DNA from: Acidobacteriota bacterium
Lineage (GTDB): Bacteria > Acidobacteriota > Terriglobia > Terriglobales > Acidobacteriaceae
Direction: 5' to 3'
DNA: 64,000 nucleotides
NCBI GenBank assembly: GCA_018268915.1
Contig: JAFDVQ010000005.1
Coordinates: 496,001-560,000, forward strand
A program made the translations under genes and the position numbers. The notes under the pieces are model-generated. The model was not told the origin of the DNA, did not search any database, and saw nothing but the letters and a program-made list of their open reading frames with translations. Shown in pieces: positions 37,144 to 46,187 of the stretch; position 1 is the first letter of the stretch, and each line of letters opens with the position of its first letter.

Positions 37144-38331
37144 TCAGGGCAGTTCCACCGCCAGAGCGACGGCGCTACCGCCGCCAAGGCAGAGGGCAGC
37201 GATGCCGCGTTTGGCATTGCGGTCGATCATGGCGTAGATAAGCTTGACCAGCACTGCCGCACCGCTTGCCCCGATCGGGTGCCCCAGCGCCACCGCGCCG
37301 CCGTGAATGTTGACCTTCTCTTGATCCAGGCCGAGGTCGCGAATTACGGCCAGGGCCTGAACGCTAAAAGCCTCATTGAGTTCAAACAGATCAACGGAGT
37401 CGAGGGTCCAGCCAGCATTGGCTACGACCTTACGGACCGCATCAATGGGCGCCAGAGAGAACCACTCGGGCTGGCGGCTTGCACCTGCCTGCGCACGGAT
37501 AATAACCATCGGATCGCGACTTAGGTCTTCTGCGCGGTCAGCACTAGCTACAACCAGGGCAGCGGCTCCGTCGCTCACGCCGGGGGCATTCCCGGCGGTA
37601 ACGGTGCCTCCTTCCTTGAAGGCAGGCTTCAGTTTGGCAAGAGCCTGAACGGTCGTGTCCGGGCGGATGGCCTCATCCTGATCAAATGAGCGCGGGGCTT
37701 CTCCTTTTTTGGCGGGCGGAACTTCAACTGGAATGATCTGTGCGCGGAAACGGCCCTCTGCGGTGGCTGCGGCGGCGCGGCGGTGCGATTCAACGGCGAA
37801 GGCGTCCTGCTCTTCTCGACTGATGCTGTATTTTTCCGCGACCATCTCGGCGGCGGCACCCATGTGGAACTGGTTGTAGACGTCCCACAGTCCGTCATTG
37901 ATCATGACATCGATGAGATTTCCGTTGCCCATGCGGTAGCCGGATCGGGCCTGCTGTAGCAGGTACGGCGCATTGGTCATCGATTCCATGCCACCAGCCA
38001 CGACAACTTCGGCATCGCCGGTCTGGATGGCCTGAGCTGCCAGGGAGACAGCACGAAGTCCTGAACCGCAAACCTGATTCACCGTAAGAGCGCCGACTTC
38101 AGGGGGAAGGCCTCCGCGGATGACAGTCTGCCTCGCGGGACTTTGCCCAAGACCTGCCTGCAAAACGCACCCCATGATGCACTCGTCTACCTTCGCGGGG
38201 TCCACCCCGGAACGCTTCACTGCCTCACGAACAACGAGAGCGCCGAGTTGCGGCGAACTATATGACTGCAATGAACCCTGAAACTTGCCGATGGGTGTGC
38301 GTACCGCAGATAGGATGACTGCCTCTTGCAT
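37144..38331 (-). CDS. Thiolase, acetyl-CoA C-acetyltransferase
   Basis: Cytoplasmic thiolase of 395 residues, the usual length. The catalytic set is complete: nucleophile C88 in [12 protein letters not shown]351 in GHPIGASG and C381 in CLGGGSAVA. The biosynthetic or degradative direction cannot be told from sequence. [13 protein letters not shown] at the start and [13 protein letters not shown] are typical of acetoacetyl-CoA thiolases. The ATG follows GGAG with a 6-base spacer. It lies downstream of the GGDEF-EAL gene in the same direction, but no functional link is evident. Its stop is 40 bp from the enhancer-like site of the exporter operon. Confidence 0.94.
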   Translation of the reverse strand: MQEAVILSAVRTPIGKFQGSLQSYSSPQLGALVVREAVKRSGVDPAKVDECIMGCVLQAGLGQSPARQTVIRGGLPPEVGALTVNQVCGSGLRAVSLAAQAIQTGDAEVVVAGGMESMTNAPYLLQQARSGYRMGNGNLIDVMINDGLWDVYNQFHMGAAAEMVAEKYSISREEQDAFAVESHRRAAAATAEGRFRAQIIPVEVPPAKKGEAPRSFDQDEAIRPDTTVQALAKLKPAFKEGGTVTAGNAPGVSDGAAALVVASADRAEDLSRDPMVIIRAQAGASRQPEWFSLAPIDAVRKVVANAGWTLDSVDLFELNEAFSVQALAVIRDLGLDQEKVNIHGGAVALGHPIGASGAAVLVKLIYAMIDRNAKRGIAALCLGGGSAVALAVELP

Positions 38332-38391
38332 CTCAGACTCCGTCGACCAGAGTTGCAGCCTCTCATGATACGACTTGAGGGCTGCGCCAGG

Positions 38392-40470
38392 TTAGATGCG
38401 GGAAGGAGGTGAAGTTCGTGTGATCGGCTTGGCGATAGGAAGATGCACTGAGTCTGCCGCGCCCATTGAGAGGATTTCGAACAGCGCGGATGATCTGCGG
38501 CTGGAGAAGTCCATCTGGTCTGGACGGAGCGGCCTGCTAAAGAGGAAGCCTTGCACGTCATCGCATCCATGAGCCCGGAGTACGCGCAGCTGATTTTCGT
38601 TCTCCACACCCTCGGCAGTGACCTTGAGGTTGAGACACTTTGCCATCTGAATGATGGCAGCGGCGATGGCCTCGTCGTTAGGATTGTGTTGCAGGTCGCT
38701 GACAAAGCTGCGATCAATCTTGAGTTTGCTCACCGGAAGCTGCTTGAGGTAGCTGAGGTTGGAGAAGCCGGTGCCAAAATCATCGAGGGCTAGTCTGACT
38801 CCGAGCGTCTTGAGACGACCGAGGACTTCAAAGCGCATGTCTTCCGTCGCGAGCAGCAGGCTTTCAGTGATCTCCAGTTCGAGGAATTCGGGATCCAACC
38901 CTGACTGGTCGAGTACATCCTTCACCATGTCGCAGAATCCTGCCTGGCGGAACTGCACGGCGGATACATTGACGGCTACCGGAATATGGTTGCCGCGATC
39001 ATGCCAGGAGCGTGCGTGCAGACAAGCGGTTCTCAGCACCCATTCGCCGATGGGGATGATCATGCCGTTCGTCTCGGCCACGTGAATAAACTTGTCGGGT
39101 GCGATGAGACCGAGGTCCGGATGTTTCCAGCGGATGAGGGCCTCCCAGCAGGAAACATTGCCGGTGCGAAGATCAAACTCGGGCTGGAAGACAAGGAAGA
39201 ACTCATTGTTCTCGAGCGCCGGCCTCATGCTGTTGCCGAGTTGCAGACGTTCGATGGCCTGCGTGGTCATCTCTTCGGAGAAGAAGCTGAATGTATTTCT
39301 TCCACGGTTCTTAGAGGCGTACATTGCGGCATCGGCATTCTTGATCAGTGTCTCAACATTTTCGCCGTGGTCGGGGAAGATGCTGATTCCAATGCTGGAC
39401 GTGACCGTGAAGGAATGACCGTGCAAATCAAAAGGTGGAGTCAACTCTCGAGCAATGCGTTCCGCAATGACAGCCACGTCGGAATACGTTTGAATCGGGC
39501 CTAGCGCAATCAGGAATTCGTCGCCACCGAGTCGAGCGATCGTGTCTTCTTCACGAGCACAGGACCGCAAACGCTGGGCGATATGCTGCAGCAGTTCGTC
39601 GCCAACTGAGTGGCCCAGGCAGTCGTTGACGATTTTGAAGCTGTCGATGTCTAGATAGAGAACCCCCATTCGCTCGCGGTGGCGTTTTGCGGCCGCCAAT
39701 GACTGCGAGAGGCGATCTCTGGCGAGTGTGCGATTGGGCAACCCGGTCAAAGGATCAAAGTAGGCGAGGGTTTGGATCTGTTCTTCAGCCCGCTTGCGCT
39801 CTGTAATGTCTACGAGCGATCCCTCGAATATCTGCACGCCGTCTTCGCCTCGTTCGGTGGGACGGATGCTGCACAACGCCCAGCCCTCTGTGCCGTCGGG
39901 TCTTTCGAATTTCTCCTCGCTTGCCACGGTGAACGAAGTCTCCGATGAGTTGGAGTGAATTTTGCGAATGACTGCTTCAGCTCGCTGACGACTGTCCATC
40001 AGCTGCTGTCTATTAAGGAAGCCGAGGATGCGAGAACATGCGTCGTTGCAGTCGAGGATCTCCCCACTCTGAGTTGCAACATAGAGACCCGTAAGATTGC
40101 GCTCGAAGATATTTCGGTACTTCTCTTCAAGGGCCATCTCGTTCTTCAGTTTTCGAGTGATGACTTCAGTCTGCTGGCGAACGCGGCGACGAAGGATGAA
40201 CGCCCAGGCGATGCCCGTTATAGTCGCGAAGAAAAGCGCGGAAACAAGCCACGCTGCGCGCAGAGTTGTGAGCCACGCGGAAGCAACGACAATTTGAATG
40301 CCGGTAACACACGCACCAAGTGTCGGCTCAGAATGAATGGGCTGGCTGAGGAGGTTAGCTGGCAGAATGAAAAGCGCGATCAAAACTCCAGACTTGGCTG
40401 TGATCCAGGAACTCGACGCGAAGGTGCGGTGAAACTGAAAATGGCTCGGATGTACCGATCGACTCCGCAT
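38392..40470 (-). CDS. PAS-GGDEF-EAL cyclic di-GMP enzyme, membrane-bound
   Basis: Inner-membrane signalling protein of 692 residues. Two hydrophobic segments (GVLIALFILPANLLS and LVSALFFATITGIAWAFIL) precede a PAS domain with PAC (ending VDITERKRAEEQ), a GGDEF domain and an EAL domain. The GGDEF motif is intact (RLGGDEFLIAL), with an REED inhibitory site five residues before. The EAL domain keeps EALIRWKHP, NVSAVQFRQ, EITES and the DDFGTGFSNLSYL loop, so both synthesis and breakdown of cyclic di-GMP are possible. GGGGAG lies 6 bases before the ATG. The gene is divergent from modA. Confidence 0.94.
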   Translation of the reverse strand: MRSRSVHPSHFQFHRTFASSSWITAKSGVLIALFILPANLLSQPIHSEPTLGACVTGIQIVVASAWLTTLRAAWLVSALFFATITGIAWAFILRRRVRQQTEVITRKLKNEMALEEKYRNIFERNLTGLYVATQSGEILDCNDACSRILGFLNRQQLMDSRQRAEAVIRKIHSNSSETSFTVASEEKFERPDGTEGWALCSIRPTERGEDGVQIFEGSLVDITERKRAEEQIQTLAYFDPLTGLPNRTLARDRLSQSLAAAKRHRERMGVLYLDIDSFKIVNDCLGHSVGDELLQHIAQRLRSCAREEDTIARLGGDEFLIALGPIQTYSDVAVIAERIARELTPPFDLHGHSFTVTSSIGISIFPDHGENVETLIKNADAAMYASKNRGRNTFSFFSEEMTTQAIERLQLGNSMRPALENNEFFLVFQPEFDLRTGNVSCWEALIRWKHPDLGLIAPDKFIHVAETNGMIIPIGEWVLRTACLHARSWHDRGNHIPVAVNVSAVQFRQAGFCDMVKDVLDQSGLDPEFLELEITESLLLATEDMRFEVLGRLKTLGVRLALDDFGTGFSNLSYLKQLPVSKLKIDRSFVSDLQHNPNDEAIAAAIIQMAKCLNLKVTAEGVENENQLRVLRAHGCDDVQGFLFSRPLRPDQMDFSSRRSSALFEILSMGAADSVHLPIAKPITRTSPPSRI

Positions 40471-40818
40471 CCGTTACTCCCCGAAAACCAATCGCTCCAT
40501 TGCACTTACGTGCCGACCGACCTAAAGACAAGGTCAAGGAACTTAAAAGGTGAAGTTAGGCTAGCACAGCCCAGATCGGGGCAACTTCATCTTCTTAGGA
40601 AGGGTGGTTACGTTCGAGTTACCCAGATAGCAGATTGCCTCTTGCTTTTCACAAGAAATGAGGCGCCGTTTCGAGATATAGCTTTCCATACTGGTTCAGC
40701 TTTGAATTGTGGGCGGAGCATGTGCTCCACTGGGTCCAGCCGCCGAAATTTCTTCGTTTGTAGGCACTTGTTTTTTCCGGTCATGGCCTTTTTGATGGTG
40801 AAGAGGCGGCCGGAGCAT
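40471..40818. other. Regulatory spacer between GGDEF-EAL gene and modA
   Basis: About 350 bp of divergent intergenic DNA. The plus-strand modA frame is open upstream through this stretch and beyond, but its translation there shows no domain and it is not counted as coding. A 6-bp inverted repeat is at 40715-40728. No ModE-type box (TATATA-rich inverted repeat) and no molybdenum-cofactor riboswitch pattern was recognised. Confidence 0.5.
40715..40728. promoter_or_regulatory. Inverted repeat upstream of modA
   Basis: GGAGCA-TG-TGCTCC, a perfect 6-bp inverted repeat with a 2-base centre, about 90 bp before the modA start. It could bind a dimeric regulator of the molybdate operon. There is no independent support. 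Confidence 0.3.
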
Positions 40819-41601
40819 ATGAGTTTGGAAGTACGGGATCGAAGCCTATCTCAATATAGGTTGTGGATTGCCGTTCTTTGCTTCGCTTGGCTGGTAGGGG
40901 GCTGCCGCTCCGGATATCGGACTACAGTGACGCTCTCCGTTGCGGCAAGCCTGCAGGACTCGATCGAGGAGATCGAGGAACTCTACAAGCGGGATCACCC
41001 CGTGGAATTTCGCAACAACTTCGGAGCCTCGGGAACGCTTTCGCGGGAGATTGAGCAGGGCGCACCTGTTGATGGATTCATCTCGGCAGGCGTCAAACCG
41101 ATGGAGCAACTTCAAGCGAAAGGAATGCTCGTCCAAGGTTCACGCGTGGACTTGCTTAGCAATTCCCTTGTACTTATCGCGCCGAGTAATTCCGATCTGA
41201 AAGGCTTTAGTGGGTTAGTCGAGAAGCGGGTTCGCACGATTGCACTTGGCGATCCAGCGAGCGTGCCTGCCGGTCAATACGGCAGGCAAGCACTCGACGC
41301 GCTCCGCCTGTATGAGAAGCTGCAAACGAGGATCGTATTCGCAAAGGATGTCCGACAAGTGCTGACATACGTCGAGTCCGGTAACGCGGATGCCGGGCTG
41401 GTTTACGCAACGGACGCGGAGAAATCGCATCGAGTGCGCGTTGTAGCAGAGGCGCCCGCAGGCACACACGATCCCATCATCTATCCAGCTGCCGGGGTCA
41501 GGGGCTCGCAGAACGTATCGGCAGTTCGTGACTTCATCTCCTTTCTTCGATCACCTGCGGCGAGAGTGATCTTTGAACGGCACGGATTTAGAATGGCCTA
41601 A
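40819..41601 (+). CDS. modA: Molybdate-binding lipoprotein ModA
   Basis: Substrate-binding protein of about 260 residues for molybdate or tungstate uptake. The chosen ATG gives a signal sequence ending in WLVGGC, a likely lipobox with Cys29. In-frame ATGs at 40795 and 40783 are alternatives. Family motifs are LSVAASLQDSIEEIEELY, FNNFGASGTLSREIEQGAPVDG (written here as NNFGASGTL and EQGAPVDGFISA), ALGDPASVPAGQYGRQAL and VESGNADAGLVYATDA. The end is RVIFERHGF, as in other ModA proteins. It lies 2 bp from the fused modBC gene, so they form one operon. Confidence 0.9.
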   Translation: MSLEVRDRSLSQYRLWIAVLCFAWLVGGCRSGYRTTVTLSVAASLQDSIEEIEELYKRDHPVEFRNNFGASGTLSREIEQGAPVDGFISAGVKPMEQLQAKGMLVQGSRVDLLSNSLVLIAPSNSDLKGFSGLVEKRVRTIALGDPASVPAGQYGRQALDALRLYEKLQTRIVFAKDVRQVLTYVESGNADAGLVYATDAEKSHRVRVVAEAPAGTHDPIIYPAAGVRGSQNVSAVRDFISFLRSPAARVIFERHGFRMA

Positions 41602-41603
41602 CT

Positions 41604-43421
41604 GTGCAGCCCGCGTTCGACCCATCCCCGCTCATGATCTCGATCGCGACCACTTGCACAGCAACCATCGCTACCTTCTTCCTCGGTTTGTGCGCAGCGC
41701 GCGAGATGTACAGGGTGCGCGGATCGTTGCGGGCGTGGATAGACGGAGTGCTGACGCTGCCCCTGGTGCTGCCTCCCACTGTGGTGGGATTCTTCCTTCT
41801 TCTGATTTTCGGGCGCAGAAGCTTCACAGGACATCTGCTGGAGCAGATTGGGGTGACGATCGTCTTCTCCTGGCCCGCAACCGTGATTGCAGCAACCGTG
41901 GTCGCGTTCCCGCTGATGTACCGCACTTCTCTCGGCGCACTGGAGCAAGTGAATCCAACGCTGTTGCAGGCTGCACGGACCCTGGGAGCTTCGGAATGGG
42001 TTGTGTTCCGCCGTGTGCAGCTTCCGCTTGCAGGGCCCGGAGTGCTTGCAGGAACAGTGCTGGCATTCGCCCGGGCAATGGGCGAGTTTGGCGCAACGCT
42101 GATGCTGGCCGGGAACATTCCAGGGCGAACGCAAACGATGCCGATTGCAATCTTCTCGGCAGCGGAAAGTGGCGACATGAGGAGCGCGCTACTGTGGGTT
42201 GGGCTGATTGTGGTTCTGTCACTCGCGATCATAAGGCTGTTGCACTATGAGAAAAGGTTGCGGCCCACGCATACAGTCGAACTTCAAGGAACAGTTTCAG
42301 AGCAGCTCGCCGTAGTTCCCGCGCCGCAAACTGACGGAAACGGTTCGGCAACACACAGTCTCGATGTGAATGCAGAACGACGCCTTGAGAACTTCGTCCT
42401 CAATATTTCACTGAGAACCTCCCGTGGTGCAATCGGTCTCCTCGGACCATCGGGCGCAGGAAAATCCATGACCTTGCGCATGATCGCGGGGCTGACTGCT
42501 CCGGACCGAGGCCGCATTGTGCTGAATGACCGCGTGCTATTCGACAGCAATTCGAAGCAGAATCTTCCTGCGGCTCAACGGCGGATCGGGGTCGTCTTTC
42601 AGGACTATGCTCTATTTCCTCATCTGACTGTGGCAGAGAATGTTGGCTTCGGACTACGACAACTGCCGGTTGAGGAACGAAGGGTCCGCGTGAACCAGCA
42701 TCTGACATCCATGCAGATTGCGGATCTGGCCGATCGCTACCCTCGCGAGATTTCTGGAGGGCAGCGTCAGCGGGTGGCCATCGCGCGCTGCATGGCGACT
42801 GATCCTGACGCTCTACTTCTCGACGAACCGTTTGCCGCGCTCGATCCACATCTTCGCAGACAGACGGAGGAGCAGCTTCGGCGTGCCCTTGCGGGATTCA
42901 AAGGACCGGTGGTCTTCGTGACGCATGATATGGAAGAAGCTTTTCGGTTTTGTACGAATCTGCTCGTGCTCGATCGAGGCATGGTGATCGCAAGCGGGCG
43001 GAAGCATCAGTTGTTCGAAGATCCGGGAACTGTGGCAGCAGCGCAATTGACCGGATGCAAGAATATTGTCAAAGCTGTTCGGATTGGCAGCCATCGAATT
43101 TTCGTGACGGACTGGGAATGCGAACTCGAGACTTCTCAGGAGGTCGATGCCGCAATGACGCACATTGGGTTTCGCTCACATCAAGTCCGGTTCATGGACG
43201 GGAGCGGAGATAATGTATTCCCTTGCTGGCTGGCCAGCATAAACGAGGCGCCTCACGAGATGACTCTCTACCTGCGACTACACGCACCGGCCAGCCTGGG
43301 TGATACCGCACATCTGCAGGCTGACGTGCCAAAGGATCTGTGGCGCGTCCTCAGCTCAAAGCCGCAACCTTGGAACATCCAGTTATTGCCCGAGCGAGTC
43401 CTGGTTTTGCGCGCCCACTGA
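41604..43421 (+). CDS. modBC: Molybdate ABC transporter, fused permease and ATPase (ModB-ModC)
   Basis: One polypeptide of 605 residues does the work of two usual subunits. Residues 1 to about 215 form the ModB permease with five or so helices and the ATPase-contact loop (GALEQVNPTLLQAARTLGAS). A linker of about 45 residues leads to ModC: Walker [10 protein letters not shown] (about 282), GVVFQDYALFPHLTV, signature EISGGQRQRVAIARC, Walker B ALLLDEPFAALDP and THDMEEAF. A TOBE-like C-terminal region follows. The GTG start is 2 bp after the modA stop. Fusion fixes a 1:1 ratio and implies a homodimeric transporter. No modE or molybdopterin gene is nearby. Confidence 0.93.
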   Translation: MQPAFDPSPLMISIATTCTATIATFFLGLCAAREMYRVRGSLRAWIDGVLTLPLVLPPTVVGFFLLLIFGRRSFTGHLLEQIGVTIVFSWPATVIAATVVAFPLMYRTSLGALEQVNPTLLQAARTLGASEWVVFRRVQLPLAGPGVLAGTVLAFARAMGEFGATLMLAGNIPGRTQTMPIAIFSAAESGDMRSALLWVGLIVVLSLAIIRLLHYEKRLRPTHTVELQGTVSEQLAVVPAPQTDGNGSATHSLDVNAERRLENFVLNISLRTSRGAIGLLGPSGAGKSMTLRMIAGLTAPDRGRIVLNDRVLFDSNSKQNLPAAQRRIGVVFQDYALFPHLTVAENVGFGLRQLPVEERRVRVNQHLTSMQIADLADRYPREISGGQRQRVAIARCMATDPDALLLDEPFAALDPHLRRQTEEQLRRALAGFKGPVVFVTHDMEEAFRFCTNLLVLDRGMVIASGRKHQLFEDPGTVAAAQLTGCKNIVKAVRIGSHRIFVTDWECELETSQEVDAAMTHIGFRSHQVRFMDGSGDNVFPCWLASINEAPHEMTLYLRLHAPASLGDTAHLQADVPKDLWRVLSSKPQPWNIQLLPERVLVLRAH

Positions 43422-43444
43422 AATCGGCATCAACTGCGGGCACA

Positions 43445-45022
43445 TCAGCGCCCCTTCGCGTGAATCCTGCCTTCCGGGAGTGCCCACGCGAAGAGCAATC
43501 CGCCGCTACTGTTCACGATGTATTGCCGACCATCGAGTTCGTAGCTGATGGGAGAACTCTGTATTCCAGCGCCGGTGCCTGCATGCCACAACGTCTTGCC
43601 ATTGCTCGTGTCCAGGATCAGCATATTTCCGTGCGCGTCGCCGGTCACTGTCAATCCAGACGCAGTTGTCATCACGCCGGCGCCTGAACCGCCGTCTCCG
43701 AGTTCATGACTCCAGCGAATCTTGCCGGTCTGGTAGTCAATGGCCTCGATGATTCCCTTGCCCCACACTCCATAATCTGCACCGGCCCAACCGTATGCGC
43801 CGTCAGCAGGTTTCGCAAAATAGATGCTCCAACTCGGGTGGGCATCGACGATGAAAAGGCCGGTCTTCGGATCGAAGCTGGGGGAACGGTAATTGGTCAA
43901 GCCGCCTTCGTCGGGAGCGATTATGCGGCCGTCGGGTGCGGGCTCCTTGTTCGGATCCGGGATAGGACGACCATCCTTATCGATGCCGGTAGCCCAGTTC
44001 ACGGGGCCGAACGGAACAGTAAGCAGGCTTTTGCCGTTGGTGCGATCGAGGACGAAGAAGTAGCCGTTGCGCGATGCCTGCATCAGCATCTTGTGCTGTT
44101 TGCCATGGAATGTGCCGTCAACGAGAACCGGAATTTCCACCGCATCCCAATCATGTGTGTCGTGCGGCGAAGCAGAAAAGCCCCAGGCAAGTTTGCCCGT
44201 GTCAGGATTAAGCGCGACGATGGCGCAGGTGTAGAGATTGTCGCCGGGACGTGTATGTCCGTTCAGCACAGGCGTCGGATTGCCCGTACCCCAATAGAGC
44301 AGGTTAAGCTCTGGATCGTAGGTGCCGGTGATCCATGTCATTCCACCTGTGGTCGCATTGGGCGTACCAGCTTTCGGTGTCGCGTTCCATTGCCACTGAA
44401 CGGAACCCGACTCGGGATCGAATGAGCGAATGTAGCCTGTGAGGTTGTCGAGATCGCCGGAGACTCCCGTGATGACATGGTCCTTGACGATCAAGGGTGC
44501 CATCGTGGTCCAGTAACCCTTGTCGACGTCGGCAATCAGCTTATCCCAGCGCACCTTTCCGTCTTTTGCATCCAGCGAGATCAGATGGCAGTCAGGCGTC
44601 GTGGTATACACCCAGCCCTTATAGATTGCTACTCCGCGATGCCCGATGTGGTCACCCTTCGGGGACGGCCGGTGGTAGTGCCAGATCATATGGCCTGAAC
44701 GCGCATCGACCGCCCAGATGTGCTCCGGCACGGTGAAGTACAGAATGCCATCCACGAGAAGGGGCGATGACTTGATCTGTGCCTGCTGATTCGTCTGGAA
44801 AACCCATGAAAGCGAGAGGTCGCTGACGTTTTGAGGCGTGATCTGCGTGAAGCCTACATGACGCTGGCCCGTGTAGTCTCCGTGATACGACGGCCACGAA
44901 TCCGCTTTGGGATGCAGCAACAGTGCGTCGTCAACGCCCTGTGCTCCCGCAGTCAACGCTGGGCAGATGCAAAGGAAAAGCCCAGCAAGCAACGATAGCG
45001 ATCGGTCATTCACCAACTTCAT
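43445..45022 (-). CDS. PQQ-dependent dehydrogenase, exported quinoprotein
   Basis: Periplasmic beta-propeller enzyme of 525 residues that probably oxidises an alcohol or sugar with PQQ. After a signal peptide (SLSLLAGLFLCICPALTAGAQ), SYHGDYTGQRHVGFTQIT marks the first blade. Tryptophan-docking blades of the LDAKDGKVRW and LNPDTGKLAWGF type recur. SPHDTHDWDAVEIPVLVDG matches the region of quinoprotein alcohol dehydrogenases containing HDxWD. No heme motif lies in this chain, so electrons must leave through a partner, most likely the triheme cytochrome encoded next to it. I prefer the ATG at 45022 behind GAGG. A TTG at 45049 directly abuts the cytochrome stop. Confidence 0.87.
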   Translation of the reverse strand: MKLVNDRSLSLLAGLFLCICPALTAGAQGVDDALLLHPKADSWPSYHGDYTGQRHVGFTQITPQNVSDLSLSWVFQTNQQAQIKSSPLLVDGILYFTVPEHIWAVDARSGHMIWHYHRPSPKGDHIGHRGVAIYKGWVYTTTPDCHLISLDAKDGKVRWDKLIADVDKGYWTTMAPLIVKDHVITGVSGDLDNLTGYIRSFDPESGSVQWQWNATPKAGTPNATTGGMTWITGTYDPELNLLYWGTGNPTPVLNGHTRPGDNLYTCAIVALNPDTGKLAWGFSASPHDTHDWDAVEIPVLVDGTFHGKQHKMLMQASRNGYFFVLDRTNGKSLLTVPFGPVNWATGIDKDGRPIPDPNKEPAPDGRIIAPDEGGLTNYRSPSFDPKTGLFIVDAHPSWSIYFAKPADGAYGWAGADYGVWGKGIIEAIDYQTGKIRWSHELGDGGSGAGVMTTASGLTVTGDAHGNMLILDTSNGKTLWHAGTGAGIQSSPISYELDGRQYIVNSSGGLLFAWALPEGRIHAKGR

Positions 45023-45049
45023 CAAATCAAGACCTCTAGTGCCCCGCAA

Positions 45050-46132
45050 TCAACGGAGAGTTTGCAGATATGCCATCAAGTTGTGGATGTCGTCGTCCGT
45101 GTACTTGGGAAATAGATCAACATGCGCCTCGACAGGCGCGTCCACCTTGTAGCGGACACGCTTTACCGGCCATGAGCGATACACGCCGTTTGCGTCTCTC
45201 AACGCAACAGTAAATTCGTCGCGATAAGCGAGAGTTCCCGCGATCGTCTGACCCGAGGGCAGCGTCACCTTGACGGCACTCTTCACGTTTTCCGGGTACA
45301 ACATGCGCTGTTCCAGTTCGAGGCCCTCATGGCGCGAGGCGATGCCGGCGAGGTCTCCCGTGGGCGAGTGGCAATTCGAGCACCCACCTGCACCTTCGAA
45401 GTAGCGTCTTCCCGCAGCAGCATTTCCTGTCTGCAAATCCTCAACAGACACGCCACGCCTGCCACCGGGATGCGCGACGGCCTCAGCCTGGCGCTCGCGG
45501 ATAAAGGCGATGACGCCGCGCGTCTCCTGTTCAGAAAAGTTGAACGCCGGCATTTTGTTATCGGGACGGCCCTCGTGAATGACCTTGGCAATTTCGTCCC
45601 CAGTGCGGTCCTTACGCACTAGTCTCGACTGGGTCAGGTCGGGGCCAGTCTCGCCGCCCATCGCATCGCGGCCGTGGCAGAATGCGCAATTCTGCTGGAA
45701 AAGCTGCGCGCCGGCTTGCGACAGGGTTGAGCCCGATGCAGATATTCCGGCGGCGGTCGTCGCGGATTCGCCCGTGGTGAGGAAGTGGAGGAGCTCGCTC
45801 AACTCTGTATCTTTAACTGCGGGGAAACCGGGCATTCGGCCCTTTCCCACGTGGATCAAGTCAGCGATCTTGTCGTTCGACATTCGATGCGAAATACCGA
45901 GCAGAGGGGGAAACCCCGGAAGATTACCCTCCCGCAGATCGCCGTGGCAGATAGCGCAGCGCTTTGCATACGATTCTGCCCCTGGATCCTTGGGCAAGGG
46001 CGAATCGGTATGCGATTGCCCCGCAGGGCTGTTCGCTGCTCTCACGTTGACTGCCCAGGGCAACGCCACTGAGGCACCTGTAAGGACTGCAGCTACGGAA
46101 AGAGCGGCTCGGATCGCTTTCAATTTAGTCAA
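45050..46132 (-). CDS. Triheme cytochrome c
   Basis: Exported electron carrier of 360 residues. A signal peptide (LSVAAVLTGASVALPWAVNV) is followed by three CxxCH heme sites: C59-H63 (CAICH), C149-H153 (CAFCH) and C251-H255 (CSNCH). Possible axial Met residues for the first two domains are in GKGRMPGFP and DNKMPAFNF. The third heme lies in a domain with a beta-rich stretch (VKVTLPSGQTIAGTLAYRD) before the C-terminal helix, and I cannot assign its second ligand. It sits between the PQQ dehydrogenase and the multicopper oxidase genes, so it may carry electrons between them. The start is a TTG with AGGGG about 9 bases upstream. Confidence 0.9.
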   Translation of the reverse strand: MTKLKAIRAALSVAAVLTGASVALPWAVNVRAANSPAGQSHTDSPLPKDPGAESYAKRCAICHGDLREGNLPGFPPLLGISHRMSNDKIADLIHVGKGRMPGFPAVKDTELSELLHFLTTGESATTAAGISASGSTLSQAGAQLFQQNCAFCHGRDAMGGETGPDLTQSRLVRKDRTGDEIAKVIHEGRPDNKMPAFNFSEQETRGVIAFIRERQAEAVAHPGGRRGVSVEDLQTGNAAAGRRYFEGAGGCSNCHSPTGDLAGIASRHEGLELEQRMLYPENVKSAVKVTLPSGQTIAGTLAYRDEFTVALRDANGVYRSWPVKRVRYKVDAPVEAHVDLFPKYTDDDIHNLMAYLQTLR

Positions 46133-46187
46133 TTCACAAACCCCTGGATCTTATGTCTGACCTTTCGCTCTCGACGATCGATACTTG

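Noticed and set aside
39955..40818. Long open frame upstream of modA, making a 548-codon reading frame
   Set aside because: The upstream half runs antisense through the GGDEF-EAL gene and has no domain. The ModA signal peptide and lipobox place the real start at or near 40819.
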